64,000 bases of DNA, from contig NZ_BSSM01000025.1 in assembly GCF_030269125.1 (NCBI RefSeq), forward strand, positions 40,482-104,481, written 5' to 3'. This document shows, piece by piece, positions 39,128 through 46,808 of this stretch. Position 1 is the first letter of the stretch. Each line of letters opens with the position of its first letter. The translations under genes and the position numbers were made by a program. The DNA is from Streptomyces hygroscopicus subsp. hygroscopicus (GTDB lineage: Bacteria > Actinomycetota > Actinomycetes > Streptomycetales > Streptomycetaceae). The notes beneath the pieces were generated by a model, which saw nothing but the letters and a program-made list of their open reading frames with translations, was not told the origin of the DNA and made no database searches.

Positions 39128-39844
39128 ATGACGCGTCTGAAGAGCGGTGCGGTCGGTGCGGTGGTCGTACTGGCCGCCGTGGCAGGCTGCACGTCGGGCC
39201 AGGACAAGGGGGCGGCGGGCTCCGAACCGAAGAGCGGCGGGGGCGCCGTGCTGACCGCCGCCGAGGCGCTGCCGGTCAAGGGGCGGGCCCCGAAGACGGG
39301 TTACTCCCGGGAGCGGTTCGGCAGCGCGTGGGCGGACACCGACGCCAACTCGTGCGACACCCGGGACGACATCCTCAAACGCGATCTGAAGGACGTGAGG
39401 TTCACCGGCGGCAGATGCAAGGTCTCCTACGGTCTGCTGGACCCGGACCCGTACTCGGGCAAGGAGATCACCTACCGGCGCGGTGCCAGCAAGGTCGACA
39501 TCGACCATGTCGTCGCCCTCTCGGACGCCTGGCAGAAGGGCGCCAAGTACTGGGACGCGAGCAAGCGGATCGCGCTGGCCAACGACCCGCTCAACCTCAT
39601 CGCGGTCGACGCGAGCGCCAACCGCGGCAAGGGCGACGGCGACGCGGCCACCTGGCTGCCGCCGGACAAGGACTACCGCTGCCCCTACGTGGCGACGCAG
39701 GTGGCGGTGAAGAAGAAGTACGGCCTGTGGGTCACCTCCGGCGAGAAGGAGGCGATGGAGAAGGTCCTCGCCGCCTGCCCGGACCAGAAGCTCCCTTCCG
39801 GCGGCAACCCGACCGAGGCCCCCGCCCGCTTCACGGCGCGCTAG
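39128..39844 (+). CDS. Secreted lipoprotein with HNH-type nuclease domain
   Basis: 238 aa. A lipoprotein signal peptide ends in the lipobox AAVAGC, with lipid-modified Cys21. The mature part contains SKVDIDHVVALSDAWQKGAK followed by ANDPLNLIAVDASANRGKGD. This is the pattern of extracellular HNH-type nucleases of the GmrSD C-terminal/DUF1524 group: Asp-His pair, then Asn and Lys. Four cysteines could form disulfides. It may digest DNA outside the cell for nutrients or defence. The 282-nt gap before it holds no gene. It is convergent with the TPR gene. Confidence 0.85.
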   Translation: MTRLKSGAVGAVVVLAAVAGCTSGQDKGAAGSEPKSGGGAVLTAAEALPVKGRAPKTGYSRERFGSAWADTDANSCDTRDDILKRDLKDVRFTGGRCKVSYGLLDPDPYSGKEITYRRGASKVDIDHVVALSDAWQKGAKYWDASKRIALANDPLNLIAVDASANRGKGDGDAATWLPPDKDYRCPYVATQVAVKKKYGLWVTSGEKEAMEKVLAACPDQKLPSGGNPTEAPARFTAR

Positions 39845-39881
39845 AGGCCCGGTCGCATCCCGCCTGGGCCGGGGGAGCCGC

Positions 39882-40994
39882 TCAGCGGACGCGGGGCGGC
39901 GGGGCGGGGCGGCCCGCCTTCTCCCAGGCGACGAAGGTGTTGGTGCGGGCGTAGACGAACGCCTTGACCGGGTCGGCGGAGTACGTCCACGGCACGCTGC
40001 CGATGTGTCCGCCGACCGCCCGGAACTGCTCCACGGCCTCCGCGTACCGCTTCTTCTGGAACAGCATCTTGGCCAGCAGGTGCCGCACCAGCGGCAGCCG
40101 GTGGTGCCCGGCGGGGACCCGGTCCACGGCGTCCAGGGTGGCGTCGATGGCCGCGTCGACGAACGGCCGGCCGTACACGGGCTCCTCGGGCTCGCGGACG
40201 GCGTGCTCGTACAGCGCGTACAGCCGCAGCACCGGCAGCAGGCTGCCGGGCGGGGCGGCGGCCGCGGCCTGCTCGGCGAACGCGTACATCAGCTCGTGCG
40301 AGCCGCGCCACTTGGCGCACCAGTACTGCAGGGCGCTGGTGTGGGCGCCGAAGTGGTGCGGGTCGCGTGCGGTGATCTCGGCCCACAGCGCCCGGAAGTC
40401 GTCGTGCGACCAGCCGAGGCCCAGGGCGATGGTGATCTGCGCGATCCAGGGGCAGGGGTCCTCGGGCGCCATCCGCGCGGCCTCCCGGCAGGCGGGCAGC
40501 GCCTCGGCCAGCAGCCGGTGGAAGCCCTCGAACTGCTCGGACGTGGTGTGCTTGGCCATCTTCGCGCCGCGGACCTTGCCGGCGAGCGAGACGAGCGCGT
40601 CGGCGTGCACGAGCGCGGCGGACGGGTCGTCGGGGTACTCCGCGCGCCAGGCCTTGACCCAGGTGTCGTCCTCGGCGGCGGCGTGCACGAGGATGCCGAG
40701 CCGGTACCAGCGCAGGTCCCAGTCGCGGCCCGCCTGGGCGAGGTAGTCGGCGGCCCGCCGCCAGTCGCCGGCGAGCGCGGCCGCGGTCACCGCGTCGGCC
40801 TCGGGGTCGGGGCCGGCGGTCCGCTTGTCGAGCTGTGCGGCGGGCACCAGTCCGTAGGCGGCGGGGTCGATGTTGACCGGCGCCTTGGCCTTCGCCTCGG
40901 CCCGCAGCGCGCGGGCCTTGCGCGCGTTGCGCGGGATGGTGACGGCCGCGTAGACGAGGGCGCCGGCGCCGGCTATGTCGATCAGGACGTTCAT
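39882..40994 (-). CDS. TPR-like repeat protein, partner of the M48 protease
   Basis: 370 aa, family not named. A short hydrophobic N-terminus (MNVLIDIAGAGALVYAAVTI) could anchor it to the membrane. The rest is helical and Ala-rich with tetratricopeptide-like pairs, for example AAALAGDWRRAADYLAQAGR and LLAKMLFQKKRYAEAVEQFR. The ATG at 40994 overlaps the stop of the upstream M48 metalloprotease gene by 4 nt, so the two are made together and may work as a protease plus scaffold. Function unknown. Confidence 0.78.
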   Translation of the reverse strand: MNVLIDIAGAGALVYAAVTIPRNARKARALRAEAKAKAPVNIDPAAYGLVPAAQLDKRTAGPDPEADAVTAAALAGDWRRAADYLAQAGRDWDLRWYRLGILVHAAAEDDTWVKAWRAEYPDDPSAALVHADALVSLAGKVRGAKMAKHTTSEQFEGFHRLLAEALPACREAARMAPEDPCPWIAQITIALGLGWSHDDFRALWAEITARDPHHFGAHTSALQYWCAKWRGSHELMYAFAEQAAAAAPPGSLLPVLRLYALYEHAVREPEEPVYGRPFVDAAIDATLDAVDRVPAGHHRLPLVRHLLAKMLFQKKRYAEAVEQFRAVGGHIGSVPWTYSADPVKAFVYARTNTFVAWEKAGRPAPPPRVR

Positions 40995-42802
40995 ACCGGG
41001 TCTTTTCGGGGGTAGGGGCCGCCGGGGGAGGAGGCCGGGGGAGGCTGGGGGATGGTGAGGGGTGCGGGCCCGGTGCCGTCGAGCGGACCGCGGGCGCTGC
41101 CGAGCAGCAGGGTACGCAGGGGTGCTGTGACAGCCGGCTCGGCGACCGCCAGGTCCAGCGCCCTCGGCAGGTCCTCGCCGAACCACGGGGGTGCCGTCTG
41201 CCGTACCGGGGGTCCGGCCCAGCACAGCTCCCACCGGCACAGCCCCGTCTCCAGTGCGGTGCGCAGGGCCAGTTGGCGCAGGGCCGAGCGGAAGGCCGTC
41301 CGGGCGAACTCGCGCGCCGCGCGGCCGCTGCTGCGGGCGGCCTGCTCGGACTGGGGCAGCCGGGCGGCGAGGTCGTGCAGCAGGCCGTGGTCGAGCAGGT
41401 CCAGGAGGTGGTGCAGGGCCGCGGCGCCGGAGGGGGCCGGGGTGCCGGTCAGCCGGGCCACGGCCGCGAGCAGCGGCTCGGTCTCCCGCGCGAAGGTCTC
41501 CCGCCGGGCCTGCCACGGCAGTTCGGCCCAGGGCACCCGGCGCTTGGCCAGTGCCTCCTGACTGAGGGTGGCCTGCTCCAGGTCGGCGAGGAGCCGCTCC
41601 GGCGCCTGGAGCAGGGTGGCGGCCGGACGCCGTACGAGGACGAGGGTGTCGTCGCCCGAGGGCGCGGAGGACGCGGCGAGCGCCGTCAGCGCCTCGACGC
41701 GGTCGGCCGTCGGCGGGTGGGAGGCGTAGGGCGACCTCGCCTCGGAGGTCTCCTCCGGCAGCGGTTCGCGCGCCAGTGCCTCCAGCTGCGCCCGGCGGGT
41801 GCCGTCCGCGAGCAGGAGGGCGAACCCGCCGTAGAACTGGCCCTCCGGCGGCAGCAGTCCGGCGTCCCAGCCCATCAGGGCGTAGCTGTTCAGGTAGAGG
41901 TCGTCCGCCGCCTCCAGCGCGGGGATGCGGCGCAGCGCGTCGGCGGTGGTGCCGGGGCCGGCGATCCGTGCGGCGACCAGGTCGGCCGCGTACTCCTGGC
42001 GACGGCTGACCGCCTCGGTCAGCCGCAGGCACAGCTTGGCGTACGCGGTGAAGACGAGGGCCAGGTAGTGGTCCGGGCCCCGGGTGCGGGCCCGCTTCAG
42101 CGGTGGCGGCTTGCCCTCCGCCCGGCGCCGTGCGGCCTTGGCGGCGAACTCGGCCTTCTCCTCGGCCTCCTCGCGCGCGGCCCGCTCCCTCAGTGTGGTG
42201 ACGGTGTGCTCCAGCCTGCCGCGCAGCGCCGCCACCAGGTTGCCCAGCCGCGTGTCGTGGTGGGCGTAGTGGCCCAGTTCGTGTCCGAGCACGGCGTCCA
42301 GCTCGGCCTCGGGCAGGCCCAGCAGCAGGGCCACGCCGAGGAAGAGCCGCCGTTCGCCCGGGACCAGCCCGAGCAGCCGGGCGTCCTCCTGCACCATGGC
42401 GACGGCGCCCGGGACGATCCGGATCTCCCCGGGCGGCCGGGTGCGCACCCGTTCGGCCAGCTCACGCACGTGCCGCCACAGCTCCGGCTGCTCGCGCGGC
42501 GTCAGCGACAGGCCCGGGGGCCCCGTCCGCTCCTCCTTCTTCGGGCCGCGGCTGAGCACGACGACCCGCAGCACGCACCAGGCGACGGCCAGCGAGCCGA
42601 GGTAGCCCTGGACGGTGACGACGGTGAAGGTGCCCCGGGCCAGGACGACGTCCAGGGCCGCCACGGCGACGAGGAGGAGCAGGGCCAGCAGGTAGAACCC
42701 GAGCAGCAGGCCGAGGGCGAGCGCGGCGCGCAGGGAGGCTCCCGGCGCGCCGCGCTCCGCGGCCTGCTCGGCGGCTGCCCGGCCGACGGGGCGGGGACGC
42801 AT
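40991..42802 (-). CDS. M48-family membrane metalloprotease
   Basis: 603 aa. Two hydrophobic helices lie near the N-terminus (about 25-52 and 62-83). The zinc motif HELGHYAHHD is at about 174-183. A third zinc ligand would come from the Glu-rich helix YAADLVAARIAG. These are features of HtpX/Ste24-type peptidases. The C-terminal 250 residues extend beyond the catalytic region, with no recognised domain. ATG at 42802 is preferred because GAAGGG lies just before it; an in-frame GTG occurs at 42808. Coupled to the TPR gene. Substrates unknown. Confidence 0.85.
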   Translation of the reverse strand: MRPRPVGRAAAEQAAERGAPGASLRAALALGLLLGFYLLALLLLVAVAALDVVLARGTFTVVTVQGYLGSLAVAWCVLRVVVLSRGPKKEERTGPPGLSLTPREQPELWRHVRELAERVRTRPPGEIRIVPGAVAMVQEDARLLGLVPGERRLFLGVALLLGLPEAELDAVLGHELGHYAHHDTRLGNLVAALRGRLEHTVTTLRERAAREEAEEKAEFAAKAARRRAEGKPPPLKRARTRGPDHYLALVFTAYAKLCLRLTEAVSRRQEYAADLVAARIAGPGTTADALRRIPALEAADDLYLNSYALMGWDAGLLPPEGQFYGGFALLLADGTRRAQLEALAREPLPEETSEARSPYASHPPTADRVEALTALAASSAPSGDDTLVLVRRPAATLLQAPERLLADLEQATLSQEALAKRRVPWAELPWQARRETFARETEPLLAAVARLTGTPAPSGAAALHHLLDLLDHGLLHDLAARLPQSEQAARSSGRAAREFARTAFRSALRQLALRTALETGLCRWELCWAGPPVRQTAPPWFGEDLPRALDLAVAEPAVTAPLRTLLLGSARGPLDGTGPAPLTIPQPPPASSPGGPYPRKDPV

Positions 42803-42845
42803 CGGCACCCTTCGCGAAGGACGGAGCGGACGGCGGCGGGCGGGA

Positions 42846-43553
42846 CTACTTCTTCAGCCCGGCCAGGAGCGTCGTCGTCAGCTTCTTCGCGGACGCGGCG
42901 CCGTTGTCGCCGCCCGCCGTGGACAGCACGGTGACCAGGTGGCTGCCGGAGCGGGCCGCGACGAGGGTGGTGCCGTTCTGCCACTTGCCGCTCGTCAGCG
43001 TCATCGTGTACGCCTCGTCACCGAGCCCGGTGGTGGCCTGGCCGGTGACCTTCACCTTGGCGTGCGCGTCGGTGTCCGTGAACGTGGCGCACTCGGTGGC
43101 CACGGTCTCCAGCTGCTTCATCACGGCGGTCCCCTGGGCGGCGGGGAACTCGTCGATCTCCTGGGCGATCTCCTCGGTCTTCTGCCCGTTCACGTAGTCG
43201 TTCTGCGCGAACGAGGAGCTGTCCTCGTAGCCGGTCACCTGGATCCAGGACGTGGCCTCCAGCTTGCTGCAGTCCGGCTTGGCGGTCTTCCTGGCGGACG
43301 GGGTGAGGAGCTGGGCGCCGCTGTCCGCGGAGTTGTCGTCCTCGACGGTGAACCCGGCCGGGAAGGCCGAGGCGGGTGCCAGCGCCTTCTTCAGCTGCGT
43401 GCCCGTGAGCAGGCCGGCGTTCGGGTCCTTGGCCTTGGTCTGCTTGGTGCTCGGGGCGGTGGCGTCCGTGGAGCCGCCGGAGCAGGCGGTGAGGGCCAGG
43501 GGCAGGGCGGATGCGACGGCGAGCAGCGTGGCGGCGCGGGACGAGAGACGCAT
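42846..43553 (-). CDS. Secreted lipoprotein, sensor-domain-like
   Basis: 235 aa. A lipoprotein signal peptide ends in ALTACS (lipobox, Cys near 24). A Thr/Ala/Lys-rich linker leads to a folded part of about 180 residues with two cysteines (PDCSKLE and ATECATF). The form resembles the extracellular PknH-like sensor domains found alone as lipoproteins in actinobacteria. It lies 43 nt upstream of the M48 protease gene on the same strand, so it may belong to the same transcription unit. Exact role unknown. Confidence 0.8.
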   Translation of the reverse strand: MRLSSRAATLLAVASALPLALTACSGGSTDATAPSTKQTKAKDPNAGLLTGTQLKKALAPASAFPAGFTVEDDNSADSGAQLLTPSARKTAKPDCSKLEATSWIQVTGYEDSSSFAQNDYVNGQKTEEIAQEIDEFPAAQGTAVMKQLETVATECATFTDTDAHAKVKVTGQATTGLGDEAYTMTLTSGKWQNGTTLVAARSGSHLVTVLSTAGGDNGAASAKKLTTTLLAGLKK

Positions 43554-43929
43554 GACAGTCCTTCAGGGCTGGTGGAACGGAGAAGTGCGTACGGCGTGCC
43601 GTACCGCGTCCGGCGCGGGTCCGGACGGATGAGCGAGAGGAGTGCGGTGGGGCGGAGTCCGGGCGGACCGAGGTCAGGGCGTGGCGGCGATGACGGCCGC
43701 CCGCGCGGCGGTGCTCGGTGTGAGCCCGGCCTTCCTGCCCATGGCGCTGTTCCCTCCCCTGAACGGCGGTCTTCCCCTCCGGAGACCGCTCGTTCGCTGG
43801 ATCAATAAGACCAGAGCCTGTGAACCGAGTCAACATCACCTTGTCGCTCGATGGCGAACACAGCGTGAATGCGCGGATCTTGTGTACGCCGGTATGCTCG
43901 GCGCAAACGGGACGAGGGGAGCGGGGCCG
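43554..43929. promoter_or_regulatory. Divergent intergenic region with a hairpin
   Basis: No gene is evident in these 376 bases. A hairpin at 43761-43795 has stem GAACG-GCGGTCT against AGACCGC-T-CGTTC (12 bp, one bulge). A run of lower GC follows (43795-43910) that should hold the methylase promoter. The ribosome site GAGGGGAG at 43914-43921 serves the GTG at 43930. Confidence 0.5.
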
Positions 43930-46095
43930 GTGCAGGATCAGGCGACAGAGGTGACCGCGGCCGGTATCGCGCGGCTCGCCGGAGTGGGCCGGGCCGCCGT
44001 CAGCAACTGGCGCCGCCGGCACGCCGATTTCCCGAGGCCGGTCGGCGGCACGGAGACCAGCCCGTCCTTCGCGCTCGACGAGGTCGAGGCATGGCTGCGC
44101 AAGCAGGGGAAACTCGCCGAAGTCCCGTTGCGTGAAAGGGTCTGGCAGCAGCTCGCGGGACATCCCGAGGGACCGCTCACGGCACTGGTGCGCACCGGCT
44201 GCGCGCTGCTGCTGATCCATGAGCGCCCCACCGTCTGGCTGGAGGCGAGCGCGGGCTCGGACGAGCGGCTCGCCCGGCTGTTGCCGGACGCGCTGGAGCG
44301 GGTGCTCACCTCGCGGTTCGGGGAGGGGGCGGGGCTGCTGATGCCCGGGGCCGGGGTGGGACGGGGTGTGAACACGCCGGACGGTCCACCGGCGGCGAAC
44401 AGCGGGTCGACCGCTCCCGGTGTGAACACCCCTCCGAGCACCCCGTCGGCGGCCTCCGGCGTGAACACCGAGGACACCGGTGTGAACACCGGCCCCGCCC
44501 TCCTGCCGTCCGTCCCCCTGCTGCGCGGTGCCGCCGAACTCGCCGCCGAGGCCGGGGCGCGGCAGGCCTTCGAGTTCCTGCTGGGGCGGCACCTGGACGC
44601 CAACCCCCGCCAGTACACGCTCACCCCGTCCGAACTCGCCGGTCTCATGGCCGACCTGGCAGGCCCGGCCCGCAGCGTCCTGGACCCGGCCTGCGGCACC
44701 GGCACCCTGCTGCGGGCCGTCGAGACCCGTCCCGAGCAGTGGCTGTACGCACAGGACAGCGCCCCCGACCTCGCCGCGCTCACCGCGCTGCGGCTCGCCC
44801 TGCACTCGCGCGCCGCCCTGCGCGCCGCCGCCGGGGACGCCCTGCGCGCCGATTCCTTCCCCGAGCTGCGCGCCGACGCGGTGCTGTGCCACCCGCCGTT
44901 CAACGAGCGCAACTGGGGCCACGACGAACTCGCCTACGACCCCCGCTGGGAGTACGGCTTCCCGGCGCGCACCGAGTCGGAGCTGGCCTGGGTGCAGCAC
45001 GCCCTGGCCCGGCTCACCGACGGCGGCACGGCCGTCCTGCTGATGCCGCCGGCCGCCGCCTCCCGCCGCTCCGGGCGCCGCATCCGCGCCGATCTGCTGC
45101 GCCGGGGCGCGCTGCGGGCGGTGCTCGCGCTGCCGGTCGGCGCGGCACCGCCGTACAACCTCCCCCTGCACGTGTGGGTGCTGCGCCGGCCCGAGCGGAG
45201 TCCGGCCTCGCCCGAGGTGCTGCTCATGGACACCGGGCAGTTCGCCGGGGAGGGGCGCGGGGGCCCGGACTGGGCGGCGGTGCGCGACGCCGTGCTGGAC
45301 GCCTGGCGCGCCTACACGCGCGCGGGGAGGCTGGCGGAGCGGCCGGGGCTCGCCCGTTCGGTGCCGGTCATCGAACTCCTCGACGACGACGTGGACCTGG
45401 CGCCCGCCCGGCATCTGCCGCCGCCCTCCGTGGCCGACGGCGCGGAGCAGCTCGCGGCGGTGCGCGAACGCCTCGGCGAGACCCTGCGCCTGACCACCGA
45501 CCTCACCCCGCCGGCCGCCGACGCGGCCCCGCCCGTGCGCTGGCCCCTCACCACCATCGGTGAACTCGCGCGCGCGGGGGCACTGGTGATGCGCACCGGC
45601 GGCAACGGCGGCCACGCGCGCCTGCCCGTGCTCACCGACACGGACGTCCTCACCGCCACGGCGCCCTCCGGCACGCTGCCCGAGAGCGACGAGGAGGCCG
45701 TGCTGACCGAGCCGGGCGACGTCGTCGTGCCGGTGCTCGGCGGCGGTTCGGTGGCGCGGGTGATCGAGGAGGCCACGGCGGGCGCCGCCCTGGGGCGCAA
45801 CCTCGTCCTCCTGCGCCCCGACCGCACGGCGCTCGACCCCTGGTTCCTCGCCGGGTTCCTGCGCGGCACCGCCAACAACCGGCAGGCCAGCAGCTACGCC
45901 TCCACCGCCACCCGCCTCGACGTGCGCCGGCTCCAGCTGCCCCGGCTGCCGCTGGACGAACAGCGCCGCTACGGCGCCCGGTTCCACGCCCTGGACGAGT
46001 TCGAGCGGGCGCTGCGCCACGCGAGCCGGCTCGGGGAGCACCTGGTGCGCGGGATGTACGACGGGCTCACGGACGGCACCGTCGCACCTGACTGA
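43930..46095 (+). CDS. Orphan N6-adenine DNA methylase-like protein with altered catalytic motif
   Basis: 721 aa. It starts with a short helix-turn-helix (AAGIARLAGVGRAAVSNWRR). A linker at about 145-190 carries four GVNT units. The SAM-binding motif I is DPACGTGTLLRA near 251. The catalytic motif, normally NPPF/Y, reads CHPPFNERNW near 320, with His in place of the essential Asn. The C-terminal 200 residues resemble a type I specificity/target-recognition domain and end DEQRRYGARFHALDEFERAL. No restriction or separate specificity gene is adjacent. It could be a regulator that recognises DNA without methylating it. GTG at 43930 has the ribosome site GAGGGGAG. Confidence 0.82.
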   Translation: MQDQATEVTAAGIARLAGVGRAAVSNWRRRHADFPRPVGGTETSPSFALDEVEAWLRKQGKLAEVPLRERVWQQLAGHPEGPLTALVRTGCALLLIHERPTVWLEASAGSDERLARLLPDALERVLTSRFGEGAGLLMPGAGVGRGVNTPDGPPAANSGSTAPGVNTPPSTPSAASGVNTEDTGVNTGPALLPSVPLLRGAAELAAEAGARQAFEFLLGRHLDANPRQYTLTPSELAGLMADLAGPARSVLDPACGTGTLLRAVETRPEQWLYAQDSAPDLAALTALRLALHSRAALRAAAGDALRADSFPELRADAVLCHPPFNERNWGHDELAYDPRWEYGFPARTESELAWVQHALARLTDGGTAVLLMPPAAASRRSGRRIRADLLRRGALRAVLALPVGAAPPYNLPLHVWVLRRPERSPASPEVLLMDTGQFAGEGRGGPDWAAVRDAVLDAWRAYTRAGRLAERPGLARSVPVIELLDDDVDLAPARHLPPPSVADGAEQLAAVRERLGETLRLTTDLTPPAADAAPPVRWPLTTIGELARAGALVMRTGGNGGHARLPVLTDTDVLTATAPSGTLPESDEEAVLTEPGDVVVPVLGGGSVARVIEEATAGAALGRNLVLLRPDRTALDPWFLAGFLRGTANNRQASSYASTATRLDVRRLQLPRLPLDEQRRYGARFHALDEFERALRHASRLGEHLVRGMYDGLTDGTVAPD

Positions 46096-46196
46096 CCGCT
46101 GACAACGGTTTGATAGATCCCGGATGTGTTGTCGGCGCCGGGCCATATGCTCGTCCCACACGCCCACTCCAGGCACTTCAGGCAACAGGAGCAGCC

Positions 46197-46808
46197 ATGC
46201 AAGGCCACGGCTACAGACAGCCGGCGCAGCCGCCGCACCCCGCGGTGCTGGTGCTGCTGCGCGTGCTGTTCGTGGCGATCGGCTTCCTCAGCCTCGGCTT
46301 CATGGCCTGGGTGATGCCGCTGCGGCTCGCCGCCGTCACCCGCAAGCCCCTGGACTGGGGACTGTTCGTGGCGGCGCTGGTGCTGGACGGCGTCAGTCTC
46401 GTCCTGCTGGGCAGCGAGCCCGGCGACGACGTCCACACCGCCGGCGGCTATACGGGCATCTTCCTGCTGTTCGGCACGCTGGCCGCCGCGACCGGGTACT
46501 ACCTCGTCGCGGAGATACGCCACTACGCGCGCCGCCGACGCGAGTTCGAGGCCCGCCCGCCGATACCGGCGTACGGCTACCCCGGCCCGGCCGCGCCGTA
46601 CGCCGCGCCCGCCGCCCCCGTCGTACCCGGCGCCCCCACCCCGCCTCCGGTGGCGCCGCACACCCCCGTGCCCGGCCCCCCGTCGCCGCACCGCCCGGCC
46701 CCCGCGCGCATCGACCAGGTGCGGGCGGAGCTGGACGAACTCAGCGACTATCTGCGCAGGCACGACGGGCGGCACGGGGACCGGCCCGCGGACGGAAGCG
46801 GAAGGTGA
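46197..46808 (+). CDS. Hypothetical membrane protein upstream of a protein kinase
   Basis: 203 aa, family not recognised. Three hydrophobic helices lie at about 15-38, 50-70 and 82-103. A basic segment (EIRHYARRRREFEARP) and a Pro/Ala-rich tail of about 80 residues follow. The last 25 residues form a short charged helix (RIDQVRAELDELSDYLRR). ATG at 46197 is preceded by AGGAGC. It overlaps the Ser/Thr kinase gene by 4 nt (GTGA), so it may be a membrane partner or substrate of that kinase. Confidence 0.78.
   Translation: MQGHGYRQPAQPPHPAVLVLLRVLFVAIGFLSLGFMAWVMPLRLAAVTRKPLDWGLFVAALVLDGVSLVLLGSEPGDDVHTAGGYTGIFLLFGTLAAATGYYLVAEIRHYARRRREFEARPPIPAYGYPGPAAPYAAPAAPVVPGAPTPPPVAPHTPVPGPPSPHRPAPARIDQVRAELDELSDYLRRHDGRHGDRPADGSGR

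Noticed and set aside
42939..43808. 289-codon plus-strand open frame opposite the lipoprotein gene
   Set aside because: Gly/Arg-rich antisense shadow; the lipoprotein on the other strand has a clear lipobox.
43642..43929. Extended N-terminus for the methylase-like protein
   Set aside because: The frame is open, but the sequence looks non-coding and the best ribosome site serves GTG 43930.
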